Shown: positions 43,392 through 51,749 of the stretch, piece after piece
How the letters are laid out: each line of letters opens with the position of its first letter
How positions within the stretch are numbered: the stretch's first letter is position 1
NCBI GenBank assembly: GCA_035505915.1
Contig: DATJQI010000011.1
Span: 62,001 to 126,000, forward strand
Length of the DNA: 64,000 nt
Direction: 5' to 3'
Origin: 40CM-2-70-7 sp035505915
Lineage (GTDB): Bacteria; Gemmatimonadota; Gemmatimonadetes; Gemmatimonadales; GWC2-71-9
Notes under the pieces: model-generated
Told to the model about the DNA's origin: nothing
What the model saw: only the letters and a program-made list of their open reading frames with translations
The model's database searches: none
Program-made: the position numbers and the translations under genes

Positions 43392-44350
43392 GCGGGCACC
43401 CGCGCGTGCGCCTCGCGCCACGACGCGAGGTACTTCTCCACCGCGATGGCGGCGGTGGTCGCATCCCCCACGGCCGTCGTGACCTGCCGTGTCACCTGGG
43501 CCCGCACGTCGCCGGCCGCGAAGAGGCCGGGGATGGACGTCATCATCCGCTCGTCGGTGAGAAGATACCCCGCGGCGTCGTGGCGCACGTGCCCTTCGAC
43601 CAGTCCGGTGTTCGGCTTGAAGCCGATGAAGATGAACACGCCGCCGACCGGCAAGGTCGAGCGCGCGCCGGTCTTCACGTCCTCGAGCACCAGATGCCGG
43701 ACGCCCCGCTCGCCGCCGGCGATCTCGGGAACGGTCTTGTTCCAGATCACTTCGATCTTCGGATTCGCGAACGCGCGCTCCTGCACGATCTTCGACGCCC
43801 GGAACTCGCCGCGGCGGTGCACGATGTAGACCTTCGACGCGTACCGCGTGAGATAGTCGGCCTCCTCCACCGCCGCGTCTCCGCCGCCCACCACCGCCAG
43901 CACCTCGCCCTTGAAGAACGCGCCGTCACACACCGCGCAGTACGACACGCCCTTCCCGGCGTACTCCTTCTCCCCCGGAACGCCGAGTTTGACGGGCGTC
44001 CCGCCGGCGGTCAGGATCACCGCCGGGGCCCGGTAGGTCGGTCCACCGATGGTGGGAACCAGGAAGCGGTCGTCGGGTCCCCGCCGCACCTGCTCCACCG
44101 TCGCGGTCTCGATCCGGGCGCCGAACTTCCGGGCGTGGTCGGCCATCTGCTGCGCCAGCTCCCACCCCTTGACGCTCGCGAAGCCCGGATAGTCTTCGAT
44201 CAGGTCGGTGTTGAGCAGCTCGCCGCCCGGCGCCCCCCGCTCGAGCGTCACGGCGTTGAGCATGCCGCGCCCCGCGTACATCGCGGCGCACAGGCCCGCG
44301 GGCCCGGCCCCCACGATGATCAGATCGAAGTCCTTGATCTCCTCGGTCAT
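43388..44350 (-). CDS. trxB: Thioredoxin reductase
   Basis: FAD/NADPH enzyme that reduces thioredoxin. 320 residues from ATG 44350 (ATGA with DUF309). FAD motif IIVGAGPAGLCAAMYAGRG (11-29), redox pair CAVC at 138/141, NADPH motif VVGGGDAAVEEADYL and C-terminal GLFAAGDVR. Typical low-molecular-weight TrxR length. A start four codons upstream exists but misses the coupling. Confidence 0.95.
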   Translation of the reverse strand: MTEEIKDFDLIIVGAGPAGLCAAMYAGRGMLNAVTLERGAPGGELLNTDLIEDYPGFASVKGWELAQQMADHARKFGARIETATVEQVRRGPDDRFLVPTIGGPTYRAPAVILTAGGTPVKLGVPGEKEYAGKGVSYCAVCDGAFFKGEVLAVVGGGDAAVEEADYLTRYASKVYIVHRRGEFRASKIVQERAFANPKIEVIWNKTVPEIAGGERGVRHLVLEDVKTGARSTLPVGGVFIFIGFKPNTGLVEGHVRHDAAGYLLTDERMMTSIPGLFAAGDVRAQVTRQVTTAVGDATTAAIAVEKYLASWREAHARVPA

Positions 44351-44697
44351 CGCTCCCGCCATTCCAGTCGTGGGGGATCAGCTTCCCCCGCCAGGGCGCG
44401 CATCAGGCGCGCGCGGAACTCCACGGTTTCGAACTCGACGTCGGGGCGCTGCGGCACGTTCAGCCTCGCGACCGCGGCCGCGCCCACCTGCACCACACCC
44501 GCGCGGTTCTTCCGCGCCCGGTGCACCAGCGCGGCACAGGCCTGGATCAGGCCCTGCCACACCGCCCGCTCCTCGGCCCGCTCTCTATCTATAGAACGCC
44601 AGACGGTTTCCAGCGCCTCATGCGCCAGCCAGAACTCCCCGCGGTTGAAGAGCTCCCGGGCCGTTTCCAGCTGAGCTTTCCGGGCCTCCGGAGTCAG
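44347..44697 (-). CDS. DUF309 family protein
   Basis: A 116-residue protein with the DUF309 core ELFNRGEFWLAHEALETVW (about 15-33). No ATG, GTG or TTG occurs in frame before this core; the codon that overlaps the preceding stop is CTG (CTGA, 44697-44694), in the same place where neighbouring genes use GTGA or ATGA, so CTG initiation is proposed. Function of the family is unknown. Confidence 0.7.
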   Translation of the reverse strand: MTPEARKAQLETARELFNRGEFWLAHEALETVWRSIDRERAEERAVWQGLIQACAALVHRARKNRAGVVQVGAAAVARLNVPQRPDVEFETVEFRARLMRALAGEADPPRLEWRER

Positions 44698-45431
44698 ACG
44701 GGCCCCAGGGCGAGGAGGTTCAGGGCGCCGTGGCAGCTCGAGACCGTCCCCACCAGGACCGCCGCGGGGGTCCCGGCCGCGCCGGTCCGGGCGACCAGCG
44801 CATCGCCCGCGAGGACCTGGTCGACCGCAAACGTACCCACGCCGAAGACGTGATGCTTGCACACGAAGAGGGCCGGACCCGCCACCGGGCGGCCGCCCCC
44901 CGACAGGCGCGTCCCCAGCGCGCGGATCGCGTCCCCCATCTCCCAGGTGCGGGGCGCCCCGATGGCCGGGCAGATGGCCGGTTCCACGCAGTGGGTGGGG
45001 CAGATCCAGTCCGCGTAGGACACATAACGCGCGTGGTCCGGCGCGGACCGGTCGTACGGCAGATCGAGGGTTCCCGGGACCGGCTCGGCGGCCACGGACC
45101 GGCCCGGCCAGCGGGCCCGGGCGCGGCGGAGCAGCCACTCGAACATCAGGTGCGGCATGTGCGGGGACGGCACGATGAAATCCTGCGCGCCATCGGTCGA
45201 TCCGAGGTAGGCGTCGAAGTACGCCGACCACTCGGAGGCGACGAAGACGCGATCGGGCTCGGGAGCGAGCTCGCGCCGTGCCCGGCAGTCGGGGTCCCGG
45301 TCCACGACGACCACCCGCCGGAAGGCCGCCTTCCCCCGCGCACGGGCGCGGGACAGCTGGCCGGCGTAGAAAGTGCCGTAGCAGCCGCCGCCGACGATGA
45401 TCACATCCCGCATCACCACCGGCGCCGTCAC
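44694..45431 (-). CDS. Rossmann-fold NAD/FAD-binding protein with clustered cysteines, unknown function
   Basis: A 245-residue protein starting at GTG 45431 (GTGA). The N-terminus has a dinucleotide-binding motif VIIVGGGCYGTFYAGQL (10-26) and VVVVDRDPDC. The middle holds WICPTHCVEPAICPAIG with Cys 144, 148 and 154, plus Cys 191 and 233. I cannot place it in a named family. Its position between an SDR and trxB suggests a redox task. The cysteine cluster might bind a metal or Fe-S centre. Confidence 0.65.
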   Translation of the reverse strand: MTAPVVMRDVIIVGGGCYGTFYAGQLSRARARGKAAFRRVVVVDRDPDCRARRELAPEPDRVFVASEWSAYFDAYLGSTDGAQDFIVPSPHMPHLMFEWLLRRARARWPGRSVAAEPVPGTLDLPYDRSAPDHARYVSYADWICPTHCVEPAICPAIGAPRTWEMGDAIRALGTRLSGGGRPVAGPALFVCKHHVFGVGTFAVDQVLAGDALVARTGAAGTPAAVLVGTVSSCHGALNLLALGPV

Positions 45432-46165
45432 CGGATCACCCGTCCCCCGTCGACGACCAGGACCGTTCCCGTCACGTAATCGGCGGTGAGGAGATAGAGG
45501 ATGGCGTGCACGACGTCCTGGGGGGACCCGAGCCGGCCCAGGGGCGTGGTCTCCGCGAAGTGCGCGCGGGTCTTGTCGTCCCAGTCTTCGGGCAGGAGCA
45601 CCGCGCCGGGCGCGACCGCGTTGACCCGGATGTCCGGCGCCAGGGCGCGGGCGAGCCCCTTGGTCAGCATCACGACGCCGGCCTTGCTCACACCGTGGGG
45701 GACGTAGGCGGGCCACGGCTCGAGCGCCGCGTCATCGGCCAGATTGACGATCCGTCCCCCGCCCGGCGCCCGGCGGAGGTAGGAGAGCGCGCCCTGCGAG
45801 ACGAAGAACGGCGCGCGAAGATTCAGGTCGTTGGTCCGGTCCCACGATTCCGGCGTCACGTCCTCGACGGCCTGACGGACCATGATGGCCGCGGAGTTCA
45901 CGACGATGTCGAGGCGGCCGCCCAGGGCATCGGCCGCCTGCGCTCCCAGGGCCCGGGCCGCGCCGGGATCGCTCAGGTCGGCGACCACCACCGGCGCCCG
46001 CCGCCCCAGCGCCTCGATCCGCCGCACCGTCTCCGCGCCGCCGTCCGGCGTTCCGTGCACGTGCACCGCCACGTCGCATCCGGCCCCCGCGAGGCCGACG
46101 GCGATGGCCTGGCCCACCCGGCGCCCCGCCCCGGTCACCAGGGCGGCCCGCCCCTCGAGGCTCAC
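45428..46165 (-). CDS. SDR family oxidoreductase, pteridine-reductase-like, catalytic Tyr replaced by His
   Basis: A 245-residue short-chain dehydrogenase starting at GTG 46165 (GTGA). Cofactor motif TGAGRRVG (11-18), VNSAA near 89. The active site reads NLADD with Asp144, as in PTR1-type pteridine reductases where Asp replaces Ser, then 13 residues later His157 in place of Tyr in the YxxxK position, with Lys161 kept. The C-terminus TGTVLVVDGGRVIR is normal. Activity is therefore uncertain. Confidence 0.8.
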   Translation of the reverse strand: MSLEGRAALVTGAGRRVGQAIAVGLAGAGCDVAVHVHGTPDGGAETVRRIEALGRRAPVVVADLSDPGAARALGAQAADALGGRLDIVVNSAAIMVRQAVEDVTPESWDRTNDLNLRAPFFVSQGALSYLRRAPGGGRIVNLADDAALEPWPAYVPHGVSKAGVVMLTKGLARALAPDIRVNAVAPGAVLLPEDWDDKTRAHFAETTPLGRLGSPQDVVHAILYLLTADYVTGTVLVVDGGRVIR

Positions 46166-46881
46166 CGCCCGCGGGCACCCGCCAGCGGTACCACCTCCCC
46201 CGTGATCGGGCGGGAGTCGTCCCCCGCCAGGAACAGCACGACACGGACGAGATCGTCCATCTCCACGTACCGGGTCTCGCCCATCTGCGCGAGGTTCTCC
46301 GGCGTCCGCACCGACTCCGGCGCCACGGCGTTCACCCGGATTCCCTGCGCCGCGAATTCCCGGGCCAGCGCACCGGTCAACCCCGCCACCGCGGACTTGG
46401 CCGCCGCGTACGCCGCCAGGTTCGCGGCCGGCCGCACCGCGGCGATGGACGCGAAATTGACGATCGTGCCTCCGCCGCGTTCGACCAGCGCGGGAATCGC
46501 CGCCTGACACAGGTTGAAGGTCGTCTTGAAGTTGACGGCGAAGGCCCGGTCGACCTGCTCGGGCGTGATGGTGGCGAGGGGGCCGGCGCCGAAGAAGCCT
46601 CCGGCGACGTTGACGACGATGTCGAGGCCGCCGAATTCCTTGGTGGCACCCCCGACCGCGCCGCGGGCCACCTCCGCGTCGGTGAGGTCGCCGGTCACGC
46701 CGACCACCGGAATCGCGGCCCGCTCGAGCTCCGCGGCGCGCGCGGCCACGAGCCCGGGGTCGCGGTCCACGATGACGAGACTCGCGCCGGCCCGCCCGAA
46801 CGCGCCCGCGACGGCGTGCCCGATCTGGCCCGGCCTCCCCACCCCCGTGACCAGCGCCACCTTCTTCTCGAAGGTGGTCAT
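46162..46881 (-). CDS. SDR family oxidoreductase, 3-oxoacyl-ACP-reductase-like
   Basis: A 239-residue short-chain dehydrogenase from ATG 46881 (ATGA with PHP gene). TGVGRPGQIGHAV is the cofactor loop, with an unusual extra Pro-Gly-Gln; Asn-Val-Ala-Gly at 91; Ser145, Tyr158 and Lys162 form an intact catalytic set. The C-terminus PITGEVVPLAGARGR is standard. Substrate unknown. It is immediately upstream of the variant SDR. Confidence 0.82.
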   Translation of the reverse strand: MTTFEKKVALVTGVGRPGQIGHAVAGAFGRAGASLVIVDRDPGLVAARAAELERAAIPVVGVTGDLTDAEVARGAVGGATKEFGGLDIVVNVAGGFFGAGPLATITPEQVDRAFAVNFKTTFNLCQAAIPALVERGGGTIVNFASIAAVRPAANLAAYAAAKSAVAGLTGALAREFAAQGIRVNAVAPESVRTPENLAQMGETRYVEMDDLVRVVLFLAGDDSRPITGEVVPLAGARGR

Positions 46882-47702
46882 GACGTCTTGCCGCGGCGGC
46901 TTTCGAGCCGCTCCAGCCACTCGACCGGCACGTCCATTTCCCCGAGCCCCGCGTGCGACGACCCGGCATCGCCGTCCCCGTGCCAGTCCGAGCCGCCCGA
47001 CACGGCGAGATCGAGCTTCTCCGCCAGCCGGGTCAGGCGCGCCTCGGTCGCCGGCGAGTGCCGGGGGTGCCGGATCTCCACGCCGTCCAGTCCGTGCTCC
47101 CGGAACTGGCGCAGCTGCGGCTCGGTCCCGTGGTCGCCGAGATGCGCGGCGACGGCGACGCCCCCCACCTCGTGGATGAGCGCGGTCACTTCCTCGAGGG
47201 TCGGCAGCGGCTTGGGCACGTACCCGGGCCGCCCGCGGCCCAGGAACCGCGCGAAGGCGTCGTTGAAGTCGTCCGCCGCGCCCCGGCGGACCAGGGCGCG
47301 GGCGACGTGGGGCCGGCCCAGCGCGCCGCCCTGCGCCTCGGCCTCGACGTCGGCGAGCTCGACGGGCACACCGGCCTGCTGCAGGCGCCGCACCATGTCG
47401 TGACCGCGCCGCTCCCGCGCCTCGCGCGTGCCGACGAGAAACGCTTCGAGCGCGGGATGGCCGGGCACCAGGAAGTAGCCGAGGAGGTGCATCTCGCCCC
47501 AGGGCGCCTTGACGCTGAACTCGCATCCGGGGATGACGCGCACGCCGAGCGGGGTGGCCGCGGCGGTGGCGGCGTTCACGCCGTCGAGGGTGTCGTGGTC
47601 GGTGAGCGCGAAGGCGACCAGCCGGGCTTCGTGGGCTCGCGCCGCGACCTGGTCGGGGCTGCATTCCCCGTCGGACGCGGTGGAGTGGCAGTGCAGATCA
47701 AC
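46878..47702 (-). CDS. PHP-domain phosphoesterase (TrpH/RNase AM-like), start codon irregular
   Basis: A metal-dependent phosphoesterase. Residues counted from 47702: DLHCHSTASDG (2-12), TDHDT (35-38), GCEFS with Glu61, His72, a late AAHLGDHG and GSDWHGD, so the trinuclear metal site is complete, as in TrpH/YciV. The first canonical start in frame is GTG at 47579, which would remove the HCH motif. Upstream in this frame there is only GTT at 47702 beside the preceding TGA and no ATG, GTG or TTG. The 5' boundary is therefore set by homology. Confidence 0.75.
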   Translation of the reverse strand, partial: VDLHCHSTASDGECSPDQVAARAHEARLVAFALTDHDTLDGVNAATAAATPLGVRVIPGCEFSVKAPWGEMHLLGYFLVPGHPALEAFLVGTREARERRGHDMVRRLQQAGVPVELADVEAEAQGGALGRPHVARALVRRGAADDFNDAFARFLGRGRPGYVPKPLPTLEEVTALIHEVGGVAVAAHLGDHGTEPQLRQFREHGLDGVEIRHPRHSPATEARLTRLAEKLDLAVSGGSDWHGDGDAGSSHAGLGEMDVPVEWLERLESRRGKTS

Positions 47703-47967
47703 GAACGCCGTACGCGCTCTCCGGGGCGGTCCACGCGGGCTGCGACTGGCGGAACAGGTCGAGCAGCTCCCGATCGGACAGCTCGGCGAGCGCGGCGTCG
47801 GAGCGGCGGCTGCCGACCGGCGCGAACCGGGTGAACCGGCGCCGGCGGGCCGGCCCGGTGCCGCACTGGAACGTGATGCCGAACTGGTCCTTCCCGTAGA
47901 CGGTCTCGTAGCCCGAGGGCGCGACCTCCCACGTCTCCCCGTCCACGACGATGGCGCGGTGGGCCAC
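47698..47967 (-). CDS. Small conserved-looking protein of unknown function
   Basis: An 89-residue protein starting at GTG 47967, two codons after a CTG that overlaps the preceding stop. It reads AHRAIVVDGETWEVAPSG, GKDQFGITFQCGTGP and RFTRFAPVGSRRSDAALAEL, the last part a helix ending in LFRQSQPAW. No family recognised. One cysteine. It lies in the gene row between the dehydrogenase complex and the PHP gene. Confidence 0.6.
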   Translation of the reverse strand: MAHRAIVVDGETWEVAPSGYETVYGKDQFGITFQCGTGPARRRRFTRFAPVGSRRSDAALAELSDRELLDLFRQSQPAWTAPESAYGVR

Positions 47968-47969
47968 GG

Positions 47970-48284
47970 TCAGGCCTCCGCGGGGGACGTGAGGGACACT
48001 TCGGACCAGAGCTCCCACGCGTCGGGCGCGTAGGTGACCAGGTTCTGCAGCTTCTTCTCCAGCTTGATCTCCTCGGGCAGCCGCGACGCCTGGGCGCGGT
48101 GACTCATTTCCGTGGGGCTCTCGGAGAACTCGATGAAGAGCTGGGGGTCTTTGGCGTTCCGGAACACCCAGATGCGCTGGCCCCGCGCGTCCGCGAACTG
48201 GCAGAGGTCGCGCAGTGTGGCCAGGTAGTCCCGCTCGTTGGACGCGGGAACCCGCACCCGCGCCGCGGTGAGCACTTTCGCCAT
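47970..48284 (-). CDS. Small dimeric-alpha/beta-barrel-like protein of unknown function
   Basis: A 104-residue protein from ATG 48284, two bases after the E2 stop. The pattern VLTAARVRVPASNERDYLATL, IWVFRNAKDPQLFIEFSES and EMSHRAQA resembles antibiotic-biosynthesis-monooxygenase-type folds (strand-helix-strand with a conserved His), but I cannot confirm this. It is tightly linked to the 2-oxoacid dehydrogenase genes. Confidence 0.6.
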   Translation of the reverse strand: MAKVLTAARVRVPASNERDYLATLRDLCQFADARGQRIWVFRNAKDPQLFIEFSESPTEMSHRAQASRLPEEIKLEKKLQNLVTYAPDAWELWSEVSLTSPAEA

Positions 48285-48286
48285 CG

Positions 48287-49648
48287 TCACACCGCTCCTT
48301 CCGGAAACTCCTGCAGCATTTTCTTCACGTCGGCCAGGAACTTGTCGCCGTCGGCGCCGTCCACCACGCGGTGATCGTAGGACATGCTGAGCATGCCCAT
48401 GGTGCGGATGGCGATGGTGTCGGTCCCGTCGGGCTGGGTCATCACCCGGGGCCGCTTCTCGATCGCCCCGATGCCGAGAATGGCCACCTGGGGCTGGTTG
48501 ATGATCGGGATCCCGATGTAGTCGCCGAAGATCCCGGGGTTGGTGATGGTGAAGGTGCCCCGCTGGATGTCGTCGGGCAGGAGCTTCTTGGTCCGCGCCC
48601 GCTCGCCGAGATCGTTGATGGCGCGGGCGATGCCCATGAGCGACAGCTCGTCGGCGTGCTTGATCACGGGAACGATCAGCCCCCAGTCGAGCGCCACCGC
48701 GATGCCGAGGTTGATGTCCCGCCGGTAGATGGTGTTGTCGCCCGACACGGCCGCGTTGATCACCGGGTGCTTGCGGAGGTTCTCGGCGCAGGCCTTGGCG
48801 ATGAACGCCAGGAAGGTGAGGTTGACCCCCCGCTCCTGATACGACGCCTTCGCCTTGGCGCGCAGCTGCGCGACGCGCGTGAAGTCGACCTCGAAGAAGC
48901 TCGCGACGTGCGCCGAGACGCGCTTCGACATGATCATGTGGTCCGCGGTGATCTTGCGGATCTTGGACCACGGCTCGACCCGGTCGCCGGGCCACGGCTC
49001 GGCGGCCGGATGCTCGATGGCTCCGGACGGCGCGGCCGCGGGCATCCGCGGCGCCAGGCCCGGGGCCGCGGCCGGCGCGCCGCGCTCGAGGTAGCCCAGG
49101 ATGTCCTGCTTGGTCACCCGGCCCGCGTATCCCGTCCCCGCGATCCCCGAGATGTCCACCTGATGCTCGGCCGCGATCTTGCGCACCAGGGGCGTCGAGC
49201 GCCGGCGCAGCCGATCCTCGGCGGTCTCGTCGCCGTTGGCCGGGACGGGCACCGGAGCAGCCGGTTTGGGTGCCGGAGCCGGCGGCGCCGCGGGCGCCGC
49301 GGGCGCCCGCTGGGCCGCGGCGGGGACCGCGGGCGGCGCGGCCGGCGCGGGCTGGGCGGCTGCGGAGGGGGGGGCGGCGCTCGCGCCCGCCGGAGCTGCG
49401 GCGCCCTTCTCCGTCTCGATCACGGCCACGAGCGTCTGCACCGGCACGGTCTGGCCCTGCTGGACCTTGATCTCCGCCAGCACTCCCGCGGACGGCGCGG
49501 GAATCTCGGCGTCCACCTTGTCGGTCGAGATCTCGAAGAGCGGCTCATCCCGCTTCACTTCGTCACCGACCTTCTTGAGCCACTTCGAAAGGGTGCCCTC
49601 GGCGATGGATTCGCCCATCTGGGGCATCAGGACGTCGATTCGCGCCAT
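48287..49648 (-). CDS. Dihydrolipoamide acyltransferase, E2 of a 2-oxoacid dehydrogenase complex
   Basis: Transfers the acyl group from E1 to CoA via a lipoyl arm. 453 residues from ATG 49648: lipoyl domain 1-80 with lipoylated Lys44 in STDKVDAE; an Ala/Pro linker (about 85-140); a peripheral-subunit-binding domain (about 150-187); catalytic domain with SYDHRVVDG, His426 and Asp430. One lipoyl domain only. Pyruvate and branched-chain acids are both possible. Confidence 0.92.
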   Translation of the reverse strand: MARIDVLMPQMGESIAEGTLSKWLKKVGDEVKRDEPLFEISTDKVDAEIPAPSAGVLAEIKVQQGQTVPVQTLVAVIETEKGAAAPAGASAAPPSAAAQPAPAAPPAVPAAAQRAPAAPAAPPAPAPKPAAPVPVPANGDETAEDRLRRRSTPLVRKIAAEHQVDISGIAGTGYAGRVTKQDILGYLERGAPAAAPGLAPRMPAAAPSGAIEHPAAEPWPGDRVEPWSKIRKITADHMIMSKRVSAHVASFFEVDFTRVAQLRAKAKASYQERGVNLTFLAFIAKACAENLRKHPVINAAVSGDNTIYRRDINLGIAVALDWGLIVPVIKHADELSLMGIARAINDLGERARTKKLLPDDIQRGTFTITNPGIFGDYIGIPIINQPQVAILGIGAIEKRPRVMTQPDGTDTIAIRTMGMLSMSYDHRVVDGADGDKFLADVKKMLQEFPEGAV

Positions 49649-49658
49649 GACAAGCTCC

Positions 49659-50636
49659 TCAGTATCCGGCCAGCCAGCGCGCCGCCTTGACGATGTCGTC
49701 CGTCTGCGGCAGCACGAAGTCTTCCAGGGTGGGGGCATACGGGAGCGGCACGTCGTGTGCCGTCACCCGCATGATGGGTCCGTCCAGCCATTCGAACGCC
49801 CGTTCGTTGATGCGCGCCGTGATCTCTCCGGCCAGGCCGCCGGTCCGCGTGTCCTCGTGGACGATGAGGACTTTGTTGGTCTTCTTGACCGTCTGGAGGA
49901 TCGCGTCGTCGTCGAGCGGCAGCAGGGTCCGCAGATCCAGGATCTCCACCGACACGCCGTCCCGGTCGAGCGTCTCGGCCGCCTCGAGCGACTTCCAGAC
50001 CGTCGCGCCGTAGGTGATGATCGACAGGTCCTTCCCTTCCCGGGCGATCCGCGCCGAACCGATGGGCGTCAGGATCTCCTCGCCCTCGGGAATCTGGTCC
50101 TTGATCCGGCGGTAGAGCCACTTGTGCTCGAGGTAGAGCACGGGGTCGTCGTCCCGGATCGCGGCCTTGATCAGCCCCTTGGCGTCCCGCACCGTGGCGG
50201 GATACACGATCTTGAGGCCCGGCGTATGGAAGAACGCGGCCTCGGGGTTCTGCGAATGGAACGGCCCGCCCCGCACGTAGCCGCCGCACGGGCCCCGCAC
50301 CACGATGGGCGTCGGCAGGCCCGCCCGGTACCGGGCGGTGGCGACGTAGTTCGTGAGCATGTCGTACGCGCACGAGATGAAGTCGATGAACTGCATTTCG
50401 GCGACGGGGCGCATGCCGAGGTGGGCGGCGCCGGCGGCGGCGCCCACGATGGCGGCCTCGGAGATGGGCGTGTCGATGACGCGGGAGTCCCCGAACTGCT
50501 TCTGGAAGCCCTCCGTCACCTTGAAGGCCCCGCCGTACGCGCCCACGTCCTCGCCCAGGATGAACACGCGGTCGTCGCGCTCCATCTCCTCGCGGAGCCC
50601 CTGCCGCAGGCCTTCCAGGAAGGTGATCTCAGCCAT
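49659..50636 (-). CDS. 2-oxoacid dehydrogenase E1 component, beta subunit
   Basis: A 325-residue partner of the E1 alpha gene, with ITFLEGLRQGLREEMERDD, FILGEDVGAYGGAFKVTEG, DTPISEAAIVGAAAGAA and the C-terminal transketolase domain (VEILDLRTLLPLDDDAI). Length and motifs match both PdhB and BkdB. It overlaps E1 alpha by eight bases and ends ten bases before E2. Confidence 0.93.
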   Translation of the reverse strand: MAEITFLEGLRQGLREEMERDDRVFILGEDVGAYGGAFKVTEGFQKQFGDSRVIDTPISEAAIVGAAAGAAHLGMRPVAEMQFIDFISCAYDMLTNYVATARYRAGLPTPIVVRGPCGGYVRGGPFHSQNPEAAFFHTPGLKIVYPATVRDAKGLIKAAIRDDDPVLYLEHKWLYRRIKDQIPEGEEILTPIGSARIAREGKDLSIITYGATVWKSLEAAETLDRDGVSVEILDLRTLLPLDDDAILQTVKKTNKVLIVHEDTRTGGLAGEITARINERAFEWLDGPIMRVTAHDVPLPYAPTLEDFVLPQTDDIVKAARWLAGY

Positions 50637-51684
50637 GGAGACCCCGGAACCAGAGGCGATCCGCCGTCGCGGGATGGACGTACACGCCGGACAGCGCCGA
50701 CTCCCCGGGCGGCAGCGGCTCGTTCACGCAAAGATCGGTGGCCTGGTCGATCTCGTCCCGCACGTCGCCGTCGATGTCCTTCAGATCCTGTTCCTCCGCC
50801 CAGCCGTTCGAGAGCAGCTGGGTGAGGTAGCGGTCGATCGGATCGTTCTTCGCCCAGCGGTCGAGCTCCTCCTGCGGCACGTAATGCTGATCGTCGTGCT
50901 CGGCGTGTCCCTTCCGCCGGAAGGTCTTCACTTCGACGAAGTGCACGCCCTTGCCCATCCGGGCCCGGTCCACGGCGTACTTGGTGGCTTCATAGACGGC
51001 CAGCACGTCGTTTCCATCCACGGTCACGGCGGGAATGCCGTAGCCCTTCGCCTTGTCGGCCAGGTTGCGGACCGCGAACTGGCGCTCCGGCGTGGTCGAG
51101 TAGGCGTAGCCGTTGTACTCGCCGATCACCACCAGCGGGCAGCGCTGCACGGCGGCGAAATTGAGACCTTCATGAAAGGCGCCGGTGGACGTCGCCCCGT
51201 CACCGATGTAGACGAGTCCCACCCGCGGCTCCCGCCGCATCTTGAAGGTCAGCGTCACGCCGGCCATCACGGGGATCATGTCTCCGAGGTGGGAGATCTG
51301 GCCCAGGTACCCGAGCTCCAGGTCGCCGAAATGGACGTTCAGCTCCCGGCCCCGGGTGGGGCTCTGGTCCTTGGCCATGTATTGCCGGAGGATCTGTACC
51401 GGCTGGGCGCCCATCACCAGCAGGGACCCGAGGTTGCGGATGAGGGGAGACAGGAAGTCCCGGTGTCGCCCGCGCTCGAGCGCGTAGGCCGAGGCCACCG
51501 ATTCCCCCTCCTGCCCCAGGGAGCGGAACAATCCGCCGATGACTTTGCTTTGCTTGTAGAGAGCGGTGAGCCGCTCTTCGAGGGTCCGGGTGAGCCGAAG
51601 GAACCGATAGATCTCGAGGAGCTGATCTCGGCTCAAGCCCGCCGGAATCGGGGGCGCTTTGGGGAGGGACGTAGACCCGGGCAC
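50629..51684 (-). CDS. 2-oxoacid dehydrogenase E1 component, alpha subunit
   Basis: The thiamine-diphosphate subunit, 351 residues from GTG 51684. The TPP motif GDGATSTGAFHEGLNFAAV continues to EYNGYAYST (the Asn ligand), and the phosphorylation-loop-like FRRKGHAEHDDQHY is present. It heads the E1alpha-E1beta-E2 operon. A CATAAT box ends nine bases upstream of the GTG, with no Shine-Dalgarno sequence. E3 is not in the window. Confidence 0.92.
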   Translation of the reverse strand: MPGSTSLPKAPPIPAGLSRDQLLEIYRFLRLTRTLEERLTALYKQSKVIGGLFRSLGQEGESVASAYALERGRHRDFLSPLIRNLGSLLVMGAQPVQILRQYMAKDQSPTRGRELNVHFGDLELGYLGQISHLGDMIPVMAGVTLTFKMRREPRVGLVYIGDGATSTGAFHEGLNFAAVQRCPLVVIGEYNGYAYSTTPERQFAVRNLADKAKGYGIPAVTVDGNDVLAVYEATKYAVDRARMGKGVHFVEVKTFRRKGHAEHDDQHYVPQEELDRWAKNDPIDRYLTQLLSNGWAEEQDLKDIDGDVRDEIDQATDLCVNEPLPPGESALSGVYVHPATADRLWFRGLHG

Positions 51685-51693
51685 GTATCGTAA

Positions 51694-51699
51694 ATTATG
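51694..51699 (-). promoter_or_regulatory. Putative leaderless -10 box of the E1alpha operon
   Basis: CATAAT on the minus strand (51699-51694) matches five of six -10 bases and ends nine bases before the GTG of E1 alpha, within the 65-base divergent gap to copZ (51685-51749). No clear -35 is visible. For copZ, only the GGAGG at 51741-51745 is recognised in this gap. Confidence 0.45.
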
Positions 51700-51749
51700 G
51701 TGGGCGTGAAAGTTGGAGAGGGTGTGGACTCAAATCAAGCGGAGGACCG

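Noticed and set aside
45432..45716. Longer N-terminus for the Rossmann-fold protein
   Set aside because: The added part is the antisense-like second frame of the SDR gene; the GTGA junction at 45431 fits the local pattern.
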